Below are positions 44,815 to 54,462 of a stretch of DNA of 64,000 nucleotides, piece by piece. The notes under the pieces are model-generated. The model worked only from the letters and a program-made list of their open reading frames with translations, made no database searches and had not been told where the DNA came from. Source of the stretch: CAWBQO01 sp963790965 (GTDB lineage Bacteria > Bacteroidota > Rhodothermia > Rhodothermales > DASSAV01); assembly GCA_963790965.1 (NCBI GenBank), contig CAWBQO010000003.1:1243511-1307510 (forward strand). Direction: 5' to 3'. The stretch's first letter is position 1; each line of letters starts with the position of its first letter. Made by a program: the position numbers and the translations under genes.

Positions 44815-47145
44815 TCATTCTTCTATTCGGCGGAGGCCGGCGAGCCGCAGCTTCATCTTTTTCTGCCCGACTTCTTTGAAGAACACCATGGCCGAGGTTT
44901 GTTCGCCGGTCCCCTCCAAAGAGAGAACCTTGCCTTCGCCAAAGAGCCGATGTTCAACACGGATGCCCGGCACGATCTGCGACGCCTCTTCGTCATAGAC
45001 GATCTGCCGCTCGCCCTTCTTTGCCGCCTTGCGTCCGGCCTCCGGTACGTCGGTGCGCAAGCTGCGCCGCCAGTAGTTCGGGTCGACGCCCTCGAAGCTA
45101 CTCGACCGAGTCTCTGCCGCATCGAGACTAAAGCGGCCGGACTTGGTCACGAACGCCGCTCCTGTTTCGGTGCGTAGCACTTCGGCATCCGCTTCATCAA
45201 GAAAACGGCTGCGCGTCGACGACTGCGATTCGCCGTAGCGCCACCGGCTTCGCGCGTAGGAAAGATAGAGGCGGTCTTCGGCGCGCGTTATGCCTACATA
45301 GAAGAGCCGCCTCTCCTCCTCCAGTTCTTTAAGGTCCTGCGCGGCCTTCTGTAGCGGGAACAGCCCCTCCTCCATGCCGCTGACGAACACCACCGGATAC
45401 TCCAGCCCCTTCGAGGCATGGAGCGTCATGAGCGTCACGCGGTTTGCGTCGCCATCCTCGTTGTCGGCGTCGGTGAGCAGCGAGACTTCCTGAAGGAACG
45501 AGCTTAGGGTAGCCGTCTCGCCGGAAGCAGACGTGAACTCAGCGATCGCGCTGATTAGCTCCTGCACGTTCTCCCAGCGAACCAGGCTTTCCTGCGTGTT
45601 CTCCTGGCGCAGCTCGCTCAGGATGCCCGTCTCCTCGATGAGCGATCGCGCCACTTCATCAGCCGGATGGCCGTTCGACTGCGCGGCGTGTTTGGCGATC
45701 ATGAAGCGAAACCGCTCGACCGCCGCGCGGGCGCGTTGATGAATGCCGGACTCCTGCACCCGCTCGACGGCTTGCCAGAGCGTCAGGCCCTCCCGACGCG
45801 CGAACTCCGCCAGATCCTCCTGCGACTTCGCCCCGATGCCGCGTACGGGATAATTGATGACCCGCTGCAGACTCGCGGTGTCGTTCGGATTGACGACGAG
45901 CCGAAGGTACGCGATGACGTCCTTGATTTCTTTACGCTGGTAGAACGACAGGCCGCCCACGATGCGATAAGGAATGCTGCCGCGCCGCAGACCATCTTCC
46001 AGCGAACGGCTCTGCGCATTCGTGCGGTAGAGGATCGCGAAGTCCTTGTACGAATGCCCGAGCCGCACCTGAAGATCGCGGATGGTGCGCTCGATCTTCA
46101 TCGCTTCGTCCTTTTCGTTATCCGCAACGATGAGGGTGATCGGGTCGCCTTCGCGGTTCTCCGTCCACAGCGACTTTTTAAGCTGATTCTTGTTGTTTTT
46201 GATAACAGAATCGGCCAGTTGCAAGATGCGGCGGGTCGAACGGTAATTCTGTTCGAGCCGGATCACGGCCGCATCTTTGAAATCCCGCTGGAACGAAAGG
46301 ATGTTGCCAATATCCGCTCCGCGAAAGGCATAGATACTCTGCGCGTCGTCCCCGACCACGCAGAGATTGCCGTGCCCCTGTGAGAGCATCCGCGCCAGAC
46401 GGTACTGCGCGTGGTTCGTGTCCTGGTACTCGTCGATGTGAACGTACTTCCAGAGCCGCTGGTACCGCGCGAGGGTTTCCGGGGAGCGCTCGAAAAGCTC
46501 GATGGGGCGAATGAGAAGGTCGTCGAAGTCCATCGCGTTCGCCTGCCGAAGCGCGGCTTCATATGGACCGAAGATCTGCGCCGCCTTGTCCTCCGGCGGC
46601 GTGGAAGCGAGCCGCGCGTATTGCGCCGGGGACACCAGCTGGTTCTTGGCTCCCGAGATCAGGCCGCGTAAAAGGCGGGCGCTGAACTGCTTCGGGTCGA
46701 CGTTAAAGCGGGACATGAGGTCCTTCAGAATGCGCTCCGTATCATCCGGATCGTAGATACTGAAGTTCTTCGTAAAGCCTATGGTCTCCGCCTCGCGCCG
46801 CAGGACGCGGGCGAAGGTGGCGTGAAAGGTGCCGACCCACATGCTTCGCGCGCCTTCGGGGCCGAGCAGATGAAGGATACGGTCCTTCATTTCACGCGCG
46901 GCTTTGTTGGTAAACGTCAGCGCGAGAATGTCCCGAGGCTCCGCGCGGCCGGACGCGATCAGGTAAGCCACGCGGTGCGTGAGCGTACGGGTCTTGCCGG
47001 AGCCAGGCCCGGCGATGATCAGAACAGCGCCCTCCGTGGTACCGGCGGCTTCTTGCTGAGCCGGGTTCAACCCGCGGAGAATCGCGTCGGCCTCTTCCTG
47101 TTGTGCGGGATCTACGGGGACGGCGGGCAAACTAAATTCTCGCAT
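44815..47145 (-). CDS. UvrD/PcrA-type DNA helicase
   Basis: A 776-residue superfamily 1A 3'-5' helicase for nucleotide excision and mismatch repair. Motif I AGPGSGKTRTLTHRVAYLI, Q motif LNPAQQEA, motif II VHIDEYQDTN, motif III VVGDDAQSIYAFRGA, motif IV LEQNYRST, motif V VTLMTLHASKGLEYPVVF, motif VI VGITRAEDRLYLSYA. The C-terminus (GEGKVLSLEGTGEQTSAMVF) is the Tudor-like RNA polymerase-binding domain of PcrA-type helicases. Confidence 0.95.
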   Translation of the reverse strand: MREFSLPAVPVDPAQQEEADAILRGLNPAQQEAAGTTEGAVLIIAGPGSGKTRTLTHRVAYLIASGRAEPRDILALTFTNKAAREMKDRILHLLGPEGARSMWVGTFHATFARVLRREAETIGFTKNFSIYDPDDTERILKDLMSRFNVDPKQFSARLLRGLISGAKNQLVSPAQYARLASTPPEDKAAQIFGPYEAALRQANAMDFDDLLIRPIELFERSPETLARYQRLWKYVHIDEYQDTNHAQYRLARMLSQGHGNLCVVGDDAQSIYAFRGADIGNILSFQRDFKDAAVIRLEQNYRSTRRILQLADSVIKNNKNQLKKSLWTENREGDPITLIVADNEKDEAMKIERTIRDLQVRLGHSYKDFAILYRTNAQSRSLEDGLRRGSIPYRIVGGLSFYQRKEIKDVIAYLRLVVNPNDTASLQRVINYPVRGIGAKSQEDLAEFARREGLTLWQAVERVQESGIHQRARAAVERFRFMIAKHAAQSNGHPADEVARSLIEETGILSELRQENTQESLVRWENVQELISAIAEFTSASGETATLSSFLQEVSLLTDADNEDGDANRVTLMTLHASKGLEYPVVFVSGMEEGLFPLQKAAQDLKELEEERRLFYVGITRAEDRLYLSYARSRWRYGESQSSTRSRFLDEADAEVLRTETGAAFVTKSGRFSLDAAETRSSSFEGVDPNYWRRSLRTDVPEAGRKAAKKGERQIVYDEEASQIVPGIRVEHRLFGEGKVLSLEGTGEQTSAMVFFKEVGQKKMKLRLAGLRRIEE

Positions 47146-47435
47146 GGACGGCCGAGGTAAGTACAGAACGCGAAAGTCTCAAAACGCAATTGTCTTAAAG
47201 CGCAGAGGTCTCAAGATAAAGAAGCGGCACCGTTTCCGGCAGAGGGGTAACGGAACGTACGCCGGGCGGATCCGGTCACATCCGGCGGGGCGACCCTTGT
47301 TGCGCGAAGGAGGTGCATTGGCGTTGCGCATTCACCGCCTCTTCTTGCTTGAAGCCGTATATTGCGGCCGCCGCCGGAGCCTTTCGGCGCATGGATGGAA
47401 TCTGAACTCGCTTTTCTATTCGGCCGCTTACTCGC
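47146..47435. other. Divergent intergenic region between helicase and nucleoside transporter
   Basis: About 290 bp presumed to hold both promoters. No confident promoter or structured element seen. Confidence 0.3.
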
Positions 47436-48758
47436 ATGGACTTAATTTCGCTCCTTCGGGGCATCTTGGGGCTGACCGTCATCCTCGGTGTCGCCATTCT
47501 GGTGTCGAACAATCGGCGTCATATCAACTGGCGAACCGTTGCCGCGGGCCTCAGCTTGCAGATCATTCTCGCCGTCTTTTTGCTGAAGGGCAAGAGCATG
47601 GCGGCCTTCTTCTCGCCTCTGGGCTGGCCTGAGCGCGTGTTTGCGTTCGTTAGTGGATTCTTCGTGCAAGTGCTGCGGTTCACCACGGAAGGAGCGAGTT
47701 TCGTCTTTGGCAGTCTCGCCCTTGGGCCCCCGGCTGAGCAAAGCCTCGGTGTGTTCTTCGCATTTCAGGTGCTGCCGACGATCATCTTCTTCAGTTCGCT
47801 CGTCTCCATTCTTTACTATCTCGGCGTGCTTCAGTGGGTCGTGAAGGTCATGGCGGTGGTTGTGCTGCGCTTTCTCGGCACGAGTGGCGCGGAAACGCTT
47901 TCCGCTACGGCTAACATTTTCGTCGGACAAACGGAGGCTCCGCTCGTCATCAAGCCGTTCATCAAGACGATGACCTACTCGGAGCTAATGGCGATCATGA
48001 CGGCGGGCATGGCGACGATCGCGGGCGGCATCATGAGCGCGTATATCGCGATGCTCGGCGCGTCGTTTGCTGCGGCTCGCGGCATTCCGGTCGCCGAAGG
48101 GCAGCTGCTCTTCGCGCAGCAGCTTCTCGGGGCGAGCGTGATGGCCGCGCCGGCAGCGCTTATGCTCGCGAAGATCATGGTGCCGGAAACGGAAGAATCG
48201 CCGACGGCGGGCAAGATGGCCGTCAGCGTCGATCGCGTCGGCGGCAACGTGATCGATGCCGCGGCGGCAGGCGCAGCCGACGGCTTGAAGCTCGCCCTGA
48301 ACGTGGGTGCCATGCTGATCGCCTTCATCGCACTCATTGCGATGGTCAACTACACGCTCGGCTGGGCAGCGGGCCTCTTTGGTGCCACTCTGACGCTGGA
48401 GATGATCTTCGGCTGGATCCTCGGTCCGTTCGCGTGGCTCCTCGGCGTGCCGTGGGCAGACGCCATGAACTTCGGCGCGCTGCTCGGTACGAAGGTGGTG
48501 GTGAACGAATTCGTCGCGTATCTCGGCCTTGCCGACGCCATTGCCGCTGGATCGATGCTGCCGAAAACGATCGTCATGGCAACGTTCGCCCTCTGCGGAT
48601 TCGCCAACTTCTCGTCGATAGCCATTCAGATCGGCGGCATTGGTCCGCTTGCGCCGGAACGCACGTCTGAGCTGGCGCGCCTCGGGCTTCGGGCGGTGCT
48701 CGCCGGAACGCTGGCGAACTTGATGACGGCAACGATTGCGGGCGTCCTGCTCGGCTGA
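47436..48758 (+). CDS. Concentrative nucleoside transporter (NupC/CNT family)
   Basis: A 440-residue inner membrane protein importing nucleosides with H+ or Na+. About 9-10 hydrophobic segments; nucleoside/cation-binding motifs NIFVGQTEAPLVIKPF (GQTEAPL) and VVNEFVAYLGLA (NEFVAY) are intact. Nucleoside import fits with deoC about 9 kb away, though they are not in one operon. Confidence 0.95.
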   Translation: MDLISLLRGILGLTVILGVAILVSNNRRHINWRTVAAGLSLQIILAVFLLKGKSMAAFFSPLGWPERVFAFVSGFFVQVLRFTTEGASFVFGSLALGPPAEQSLGVFFAFQVLPTIIFFSSLVSILYYLGVLQWVVKVMAVVVLRFLGTSGAETLSATANIFVGQTEAPLVIKPFIKTMTYSELMAIMTAGMATIAGGIMSAYIAMLGASFAAARGIPVAEGQLLFAQQLLGASVMAAPAALMLAKIMVPETEESPTAGKMAVSVDRVGGNVIDAAAAGAADGLKLALNVGAMLIAFIALIAMVNYTLGWAAGLFGATLTLEMIFGWILGPFAWLLGVPWADAMNFGALLGTKVVVNEFVAYLGLADAIAAGSMLPKTIVMATFALCGFANFSSIAIQIGGIGPLAPERTSELARLGLRAVLAGTLANLMTATIAGVLLG

Positions 48759-48766
48759 CGGAAAGA

Positions 48767-48797
48767 TGCCGCCGCCTGGCACACCCGGGCGGCGGCA
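48767..48797 (+). terminator. Hairpin downstream of the nucleoside transporter
   Basis: A perfect 10-bp stem (TGCCGCCGCC / GGCGGCGGCA) with an 11-nt loop, 9 bp after the stop codon. No T tract. Confidence 0.5.
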
Positions 48798-48858
48798 CGC
48801 AAGGCAGCAACGCGCGGCCTGGCAGCGCGCGCCGGAAGAGGCGACCACAGCCGACTCC

Positions 48859-48886
48859 GGCCGCTGAGACTATAGTCTCCGGCCTT
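48859..48886 (+). terminator. Palindromic hairpin between transporter and small gene
   Basis: GAGACTATAGTCTC (48866-48879) is a perfect 14-bp palindrome flanked by GGCCG and CGGCC, followed by TTT. It may terminate transcription or bind a protein. Confidence 0.4.
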
Positions 48887-48980
48887 TAAGAACGGTGCTC
48901 CAACCTCTTCGCCGCGACCAGCAGCGGAGGCGAAGATGCGGTTGTACCCGGCCCTAAGCCCGGCTCAACCGGTCCCCCTT

Positions 48981-49205
48981 CTACTGCGCAGGCTCCGGAG
49001 TGATAATGCGAAAGGCGCGCTCATTCTCCGGGCGGCGAAAGAGCGTTCCGCGAGAAGAGCCTACCCGCGTCTCCCTGAGAACGGGTTCCCAGTGCTCGAC
49101 AATCGGCCCCGGATCGCCCGCGAACGGGGCGCTGCCGGTGGAGCCGTTACTGTGATTGAAGACGTAGAGGTTCTGCGGATTGCCAATGAGAATGTGAGTA
49201 TCCAT
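48981..49205 (-). CDS. Small hypothetical protein
   Basis: A 74-residue frame (MDTHILIGNPQNLYVFNHSN, GDPGPIVEHWEPVLRETRVG, RPENERAFRIITPEPAQ) with codon use like its neighbours (C/G at most third positions). No family recognised and no Shine-Dalgarno seen. Probably a real small gene, but unproven. Confidence 0.5.
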   Translation of the reverse strand: MDTHILIGNPQNLYVFNHSNGSTGSAPFAGDPGPIVEHWEPVLRETRVGSSRGTLFRRPENERAFRIITPEPAQ

Positions 49206-49588
49206 AGAGCGCTATTACGGCAGGAAAGAGAATCGATCAGCAAAGTTACGGCAAACTTCCGCTATTGGTCCACCTCCTCGTGAATTTTTGCTTGCCGGGT
49301 TCCGCCGTAGGTCCTCCTTGCCTCCAGCCACTGCGAAGCTGAGCGGCTAGCTGCACCTTCCAGCCATTCAGCAATTATGTCCGCAGGCGCAGAGAACAAG
49401 AACGGGCCCGGGTCGTGCACCACTGCCATCTACCTTTTCGCCGATCCGCACAATCCCTCGGCCCCCTTTTTACTGCGGAAACTGCTTTGGGCGCGGGCGC
49501 GTAGGGGCGCGAGTGCCTGTTGCTTAAACCGTTGCCTTCAGGACTTGCCGCCTATCAGGTGCCGCGCACTTAAACCGCTATACAACCT
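49206..49588. other. Intergenic region without recognisable features
   Basis: About 380 bp between the small gene and the ABC-2 permease. A 71-codon frame from 49377 lacks protein-like character. Nothing else found. Confidence 0.3.
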
Positions 49589-50380
49589 ATGACTGCCGGC
49601 CTGACTGCTACGGGCGCGCTTTGGAAACGCGAAATCATCAAGTTCCTGCGGGATCGAAGCCGGGTGGTCGGCGCGCTCGCCCAGCCGGCCGCCTTCTGGC
49701 TGCTGCTCGGGCTTGGCTTCCACGGCACGTTCCAGATGCCGGGCGAGGCGGCCTACGGGGTGGGATACCTGGAGTTCTTGTTTCCCGGTATCATCGCCAT
49801 GATCATCCTGTTTACCGCCATCTTTGCGACCATATCCGTCGTGGAGGAGCGGAAGTCGGGGTTCATCCAGGCGGCGCTCGTAGCTCCGGCATCCCGCACG
49901 GCGCTCGTCTTTGGCAACACACTCGGCGGCACGAGCCTTGCCGTCGCGGAAGCGGCCCTCTTCCTGCTCCTCATGCCTCTTCTTGGCCTGACGCCTTCGC
50001 TGCCCGGCATCGCCGTCATTCTGCTCGTGAGCGTTCTCACCGGACTCGCATTTACGAGTCTCGGGTTCATCATCGCCTGGCGAATGTCTTCTACGCGAGG
50101 TTTTCACGCAGTGATGAACCTGTTTCTGCTGCCGCTCTGGTTCCTCTCCGGTGCGCCCTTTCCGGCTGAAGGCGCTTCCCTCCCGCTGCGCTGGATAATG
50201 AACTTAAATCCCGTATCTTATGCAGTGAGTGCTATTCGGCAGGGGGCCTACTACCCCAATGCTGCCCCGGTTGCGCTTGCGCCGCTCAGCGTTTGCATCG
50301 CCGTCACCTTCGCCACCGCCGCCTTGTGCGTGAGCGTGGCGGTATGGACCGTTCGAAGCACGCGAATGGAGACGGCTTAG
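49589..50380 (+). CDS. ABC-2 type transporter permease (orphan)
   Basis: A 263-residue membrane protein with about six helices (FLFPGIIAMIILFTAIFATI, LVSVLTGLAFTSLGFIIAW, LFLLPLWFLSGAPFP). VVEERKSGFIQAALVAPASR is the ABC-2 coupling element, and MNLNPVSYAVSAIRQ the C-terminal motif. No ATPase gene is adjacent. rlmN follows. Confidence 0.88.
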   Translation: MTAGLTATGALWKREIIKFLRDRSRVVGALAQPAAFWLLLGLGFHGTFQMPGEAAYGVGYLEFLFPGIIAMIILFTAIFATISVVEERKSGFIQAALVAPASRTALVFGNTLGGTSLAVAEAALFLLLMPLLGLTPSLPGIAVILLVSVLTGLAFTSLGFIIAWRMSSTRGFHAVMNLFLLPLWFLSGAPFPAEGASLPLRWIMNLNPVSYAVSAIRQGAYYPNAAPVALAPLSVCIAVTFATAALCVSVAVWTVRSTRMETA

Positions 50381-50427
50381 ACGTCGTGCCGAACGAACCG
50401 GACACCTCCTTTGTGCGTACCGGACGG

Positions 50428-51546
50428 ATGGAAAGCTTTACCGAAATTGAGGAAACTGAAGTAGATGCGGAGGTCGCGCTTCGCGACATCCGAACGCTGT
50501 CGCGGAGCGAGATGGAAGCGCTGGCCATCGAGATGGGCCAGCAGCCGTTCAGAGGCCGTCAGCTTTTTCGATGGCTGTATGCCAAGGCAGCCCGCTCTTT
50601 CGACGAGATGACGGATCTGCCGCGCTCCTTCCGGGAGCAGCTCGAAGCCTCCGCCGTCATTCGCACCAGCGAGCCGACGCTCGTGCGCGAGGCGACCGAC
50701 GGTACCGTCAAGGTGCTCTTTCGCCTTTCATCCGGCAAGCAGGTCGAAGCCGTCCTTATTCCAGACTTCGATGAAGAGGGCGATCCGCGCCGGATGACGG
50801 TCTGCGTGTCGAGCCAGGTCGGTTGTGCGATGGCGTGCAGCTTCTGCGCCACCGGGCAAATGGGCTTTCAGCAGAACCTCTCGGCGGGCGAGATCTTCGA
50901 CCAGATCCACCACATGAGCCTTCTCTCGGACGTGCGCTTTGGCCGGGGGCCCTCAAACATCGTGTATATGGGCATGGGCGAGCCTCTGCTCAATTACGAT
51001 CAGGTGCTCAAAAGCATCGAAGTGCTTACCCATCCCGATGCGCTCGGCATGGCTGCGAGGCGCATCACGGTTTCCACGGTAGGGCTTGCACGGCGCATTC
51101 GGCAACTCGCTGATGAAGGCACACGCTTCAACCTCGCGATCTCGCTCCACGCCCCAACGGACACCCAGCGGAGCGCGATCATGCCGGTCAACCGCGCCGC
51201 CTCGACCGACCTGACGGCCCTTCGAGAGGCCGTCCAGCATTATACTCGGACGACGGGCCGCGGCGTCACGTACGAATACTGCATGTTCAGCGGCTTCAAC
51301 GACACGGAAACCGACGCGCGCAACCTTGCCGATGTGGCCGCGTGGGCACCAAGCAAGGTGAACCTGATCATGTACAACCCGGTCCCCGGCCTTGGCTTCG
51401 AACGCACGCCGGAAGAGCGGCTCAACCAGTTTATCAAGGTACTCGTCCGTCGCGGCGTGACCGTGACGGTGCGCCGAAGCCGGGGCGAGAGCATCGACGC
51501 GGCGTGCGGGCAGCTTGCTGCGCGAAGCACTCGGCGGCAGCTATAG
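50428..51546 (+). CDS. rlmN: 23S rRNA/tRNA adenine-C2 methyltransferase RlmN
   Basis: Radical SAM enzyme methylating A2503 of 23S rRNA and A37 of some tRNAs. Radical SAM cluster CAMACSFC (residues about 133-140), preceded by TVCVSSQVGC with one methyl-carrying Cys; the second is in SIDAACGQL near the C-terminus. MGMGEPLLNYDQV and SGFNDTETDA are also conserved. Start ATG 50428 avoids overlap with the permease gene; ATG 50344 is possible. Ends 1 bp before the convergent epimerase gene. Confidence 0.95.
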   Translation: MESFTEIEETEVDAEVALRDIRTLSRSEMEALAIEMGQQPFRGRQLFRWLYAKAARSFDEMTDLPRSFREQLEASAVIRTSEPTLVREATDGTVKVLFRLSSGKQVEAVLIPDFDEEGDPRRMTVCVSSQVGCAMACSFCATGQMGFQQNLSAGEIFDQIHHMSLLSDVRFGRGPSNIVYMGMGEPLLNYDQVLKSIEVLTHPDALGMAARRITVSTVGLARRIRQLADEGTRFNLAISLHAPTDTQRSAIMPVNRAASTDLTALREAVQHYTRTTGRGVTYEYCMFSGFNDTETDARNLADVAAWAPSKVNLIMYNPVPGLGFERTPEERLNQFIKVLVRRGVTVTVRRSRGESIDAACGQLAARSTRRQL

Positions 51547-51547
51547 G

Positions 51548-52585
51548 CTACTCGCCGCCCAGCGTGCCGAAGGCGTAGGTCGTGACGGAGTGAAACACAT
51601 CCCCGGGCCTCAGTACGACGGATGGAAACGCCGGCTGATTGGGCGAGTCCGGGAAGTGCTGGGTTTCGAGCGCAAGCGCGTGCCGCCGCTGCAGTGGAAC
51701 GCCGTCCCTCCCCTCTACCGTCCCGTCGAGGAAGTTGCCGGAATAGAACTGAATGCCCGGCTCGGTAGTCCTCACCGCCATGGTGCGCCCGGAAACGGGA
51801 TCATAGACCCAGGCAGCGGGCTCGAGGTCGCCTTTGCGGCCGTGAAGCGCGAAGTTGTGGTCATAGCCCGGCCCCCGCCTGATTTGTTCGTCGTCGGCAT
51901 CGATGTCCCGGCCAACGCTCTTCGGGATGCGGAAGTCGAACGGCGTGCCTTGCACGGAGCGGATGTCGCCGAGGGGAATCTGGTGTTCGTCCACCGGCGT
52001 GAATCCGTCCGCGTAGATCTGCACGAGATGGCCGAGCACGTCCTTCGAGGGGTCGCCGGTAAGATTGAAATAGGAATGGTTGGTCAGATTGATGATGGTC
52101 GGGGCGTCGGTTTCGGCGCGGTACTCGATGGCAAGCACATCATCGTCTGAAAGGGAGAAGGAGACCTGAACATTCAGGGTGCCGGGATAATGCTCCTCCC
52201 CCTCGGGGCTGGTTCGACTCAGGCGAACGCTACGTCCCTCCCGCTCCTCGGTCCATTCACCCGTCCAGTACTGACAGTTGAAGCCCTCTTTGCCGCCGTG
52301 GAGATGATTGGGGCCGTTGTTGGTGGCGAGCTGGTAGTCCTTGCCGTCGAGGCTGAACCGGCCTTCAGCAATACGGTTGGCGAAGCGGCCGATCGTGCCG
52401 CCGAGGTAAGGATGCTCGCCGAGATAGCCCTCCGGGTCCGGAAGGCCGAGCGTCACTTCGCCCACCCGGCCGTCGCGGTCAGGCACCTTGACGGAGATGA
52501 TCGTCGCCCCAAAGTTCAGAATTTGAACTTCCGAGCCGTGAGCGTTGCGGAGGGTATAGACTTGAAGGGAAGAAGCGTTATTCAT
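51548..52585 (-). CDS. galM: Aldose 1-epimerase (galactose mutarotase)
   Basis: Interconverts alpha and beta anomers of galactose and other aldoses. 345 residues, beta-sandwich GalM family: VQILNFGATIISVKVPDRDG, GGTIGRFANRIAEGRF, GPNHLHGGKEGFN (catalytic His), NLTNHSYFNL, and the catalytic Glu in the GIQFYSGN-to-C-terminal part. ATG 52585 follows the family start; the upstream frame is longer. May act with the GH2/GH3 sugar-releasing enzymes, but they are 40 kb away. Confidence 0.94.
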   Translation of the reverse strand: MNNASSLQVYTLRNAHGSEVQILNFGATIISVKVPDRDGRVGEVTLGLPDPEGYLGEHPYLGGTIGRFANRIAEGRFSLDGKDYQLATNNGPNHLHGGKEGFNCQYWTGEWTEEREGRSVRLSRTSPEGEEHYPGTLNVQVSFSLSDDDVLAIEYRAETDAPTIINLTNHSYFNLTGDPSKDVLGHLVQIYADGFTPVDEHQIPLGDIRSVQGTPFDFRIPKSVGRDIDADDEQIRRGPGYDHNFALHGRKGDLEPAAWVYDPVSGRTMAVRTTEPGIQFYSGNFLDGTVEGRDGVPLQRRHALALETQHFPDSPNQPAFPSVVLRPGDVFHSVTTYAFGTLGGE

Positions 52586-52684
52586 CGGGCGCGACCAGCG
52601 GTGTCGAGGTTGAAATGGCCCCTGCTTCCACTCGTAGGCGTTTAGCGAGAGCCTGCCGAAACCGCAAGATACGCACACGAACGC

Positions 52685-54115
52685 CTACTTCGCCTGCCGG
52701 CGGCCCCTGTTCGTTCGGAAGTTGTACGCGACGCCTACTTCCAGCCCGCCCTGCGCCACGTCGAATGCGCCCAGCAACACGAGTGGCCCGAAGTTACCGA
52801 CGGCACCCAGAGAAACGCTCGGGCGGTACGCCGTTCGGTCGTCGTAGCGAAGAATCATCACTCCCAGACCGAGGGCAGGCTGAACGAGACTTCGCGCGTC
52901 GACCTCATGAAAGGAGGTGACCTTGATCGTCAGCCGCTCGGTGCCCTTGCCTCCTCCGAGCGCGTCGGAGTTTGCGGCCGCTTGCATCAGGAAGCCGCCG
53001 AAGGGCCACACCGCTCCGGCCGTAAGTCCGATGGGCGTATGTTGCGCATTGCCGTATATTCCGACGGTGCCGCCCGCATACGCCAAAACGCCGACGGCCG
53101 CTGCCGCAGCAAGGGCGGCGGGCAGTAGCTCCGCCTTATCATCATCATCGTCGTCATCGTCTTTCTTGGGCACGCGCGCTTTGGGTTTCCTTGACTTGCG
53201 CTCCGTGCCGACAGTAGCATCGGTGCCGGCAGTAGCATCGGTGCCGGCCCCGGAGCGGCCGACGTCGGCGGTGGACGCTCCGCCACCTTCGCCCTCGCCG
53301 TCGCGCCCGGTCGAGCGCGTCCCGCGCGCGTCATCTTCGCCACTCCGGCCTCCTTCATTGCGGCGCTCCCGGCTGCCCTGCGGACCCGTCCGGTAGGTTC
53401 GCAGCCGGGGCCGGAAGATCCAGCCGACATCAACGATCACGTCGCCGCCGGGAGGATAGGGATAGGGGCGGGCCTGCACGTCGCCCGGACGCCTGTGCGC
53501 CGCCTGGCGGACGCGCGCCTCTGCCATCTGATCGTTCGGCGCGCGAAAACCTATCTTCTCGATGCGGAGGTTCTGCAGGGGGAGATCGTGCTGCAGCAGC
53601 GCTTGTGCCGAATCCGCCGACAGGTCCATGAAGAACGATTCCCAGCGCAGCCCGTGAGCCTCATACACGTACCGCTCCGGCAGCGGCTTCAGGTTCATCC
53701 CGCCGAAGAACCACTCGACCTCGCCGACGACCTTCCCATCAACAACCGCCTCGGCGCGGAGCGTAACAGATTCTATGCGGACGGAGTCCGGCAGCTCTTG
53801 CGAGGCAAGCACCCGGCCGTCGAGGACGCCGCGCGAGCCTCTGCGCCAGGTCAACGCGGCGCGCATACCGAGCGTCTCGCCTTCCGGCAGGACGTTATAG
53901 ACGAGTTCCAGCCCGTCCATAAAAGGGAGCAGGTCGTACTGCGCCAGCATCCTTTCGGCCTCCGCGTCGAAGTTGCCCTCGGTATCCTGCTGCAGCCACA
54001 TGTCCGGCCATCCCGTCAGACGAAGCGTGCCCGAGAGCGGCTGGGCCGTCTGCGCCTGCGACACCGGAGCTGCAAGAAAGAGGAAGAACGGTACGAAAAG
54101 CGTCAGTCTGCGCAT
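52685..54115 (-). CDS. Secreted protein with low-complexity middle and beta-barrel-like end
   Basis: A 476-residue exported protein. Signal peptide MRRLTLFVPFFLFLAAPVSQAQ, then an N-terminal domain to about residue 230 (GLRWESFFMDLSADSAQALL, GEVEWFFGGMNLKPLP), a charged/Gly-Thr-rich stretch with a 7-residue repeat (GTDATAG/GTDATVG) and eight aspartates (residues about 240-340), and a C-terminal half with alternating hydrophobic pattern (LTAGAVWPFGGFLMQAA, LGVGVAYNFRTN-like end GLEVGVAYNFRTNRG) suggestive of an outer-membrane barrel. No named family. Confidence 0.75.
   Translation of the reverse strand: MRRLTLFVPFFLFLAAPVSQAQTAQPLSGTLRLTGWPDMWLQQDTEGNFDAEAERMLAQYDLLPFMDGLELVYNVLPEGETLGMRAALTWRRGSRGVLDGRVLASQELPDSVRIESVTLRAEAVVDGKVVGEVEWFFGGMNLKPLPERYVYEAHGLRWESFFMDLSADSAQALLQHDLPLQNLRIEKIGFRAPNDQMAEARVRQAAHRRPGDVQARPYPYPPGGDVIVDVGWIFRPRLRTYRTGPQGSRERRNEGGRSGEDDARGTRSTGRDGEGEGGGASTADVGRSGAGTDATAGTDATVGTERKSRKPKARVPKKDDDDDDDDKAELLPAALAAAAAVGVLAYAGGTVGIYGNAQHTPIGLTAGAVWPFGGFLMQAAANSDALGGGKGTERLTIKVTSFHEVDARSLVQPALGLGVMILRYDDRTAYRPSVSLGAVGNFGPLVLLGAFDVAQGGLEVGVAYNFRTNRGRRQAK
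53205..53248. repeat. Short tandem repeat within coding sequence
   Basis: Two 18-bp units (GTGCCGRCAGTAGCATCG) and a partial third, coding for the GTDATxGT repeats in the low-complexity part of the secreted protein. Copy number may vary. Confidence 0.7.
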
Positions 54116-54286
54116 GGGTTTGAGCTTGCCGGGTACGCCCGTTACTAAAGGTCTACCCTTATGAGCCGCCTCGCGAAGGAGCCAGGTAACGGGGAAGACC
54201 GGGTCTACTAATCCTACGAAGCGACGTTCGACAGGTTACGTGCGCACGCCGCCGACCGCGCCTTTAAAACCCCCGGCGGCAGACGC

Positions 54287-54462
54287 TTAAGAGGCAGCTG
54301 AGTCACCTTGGATGGACTACATCGCAGATGAACGGGGCGATGTATGCGACTGGAAGGGTACCTAACACCTTTTTGCATTTCGCTCAAGGGGGAGGTCACG
54401 TTGGTACCTTGGCTCGAGGTTTCAGCTATACAGAACGCTATCTACTTTTTGATAGTCTCTCA
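54287..54462 (+). repeat. MITE-like repeat, copy C (about 176 bp)
   Basis: Left end CTTAAGAGGCAGCTGA. Core landmarks GCGACTGGAAGGGTACCTAA, CTCAAGGGGGAGGTCACGT and TTTCAGCTATACA match copies A and B in order and spacing, with more divergence. The right end runs to the stop codon of the HerA-like gene (54460-54462). Confidence 0.65.
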
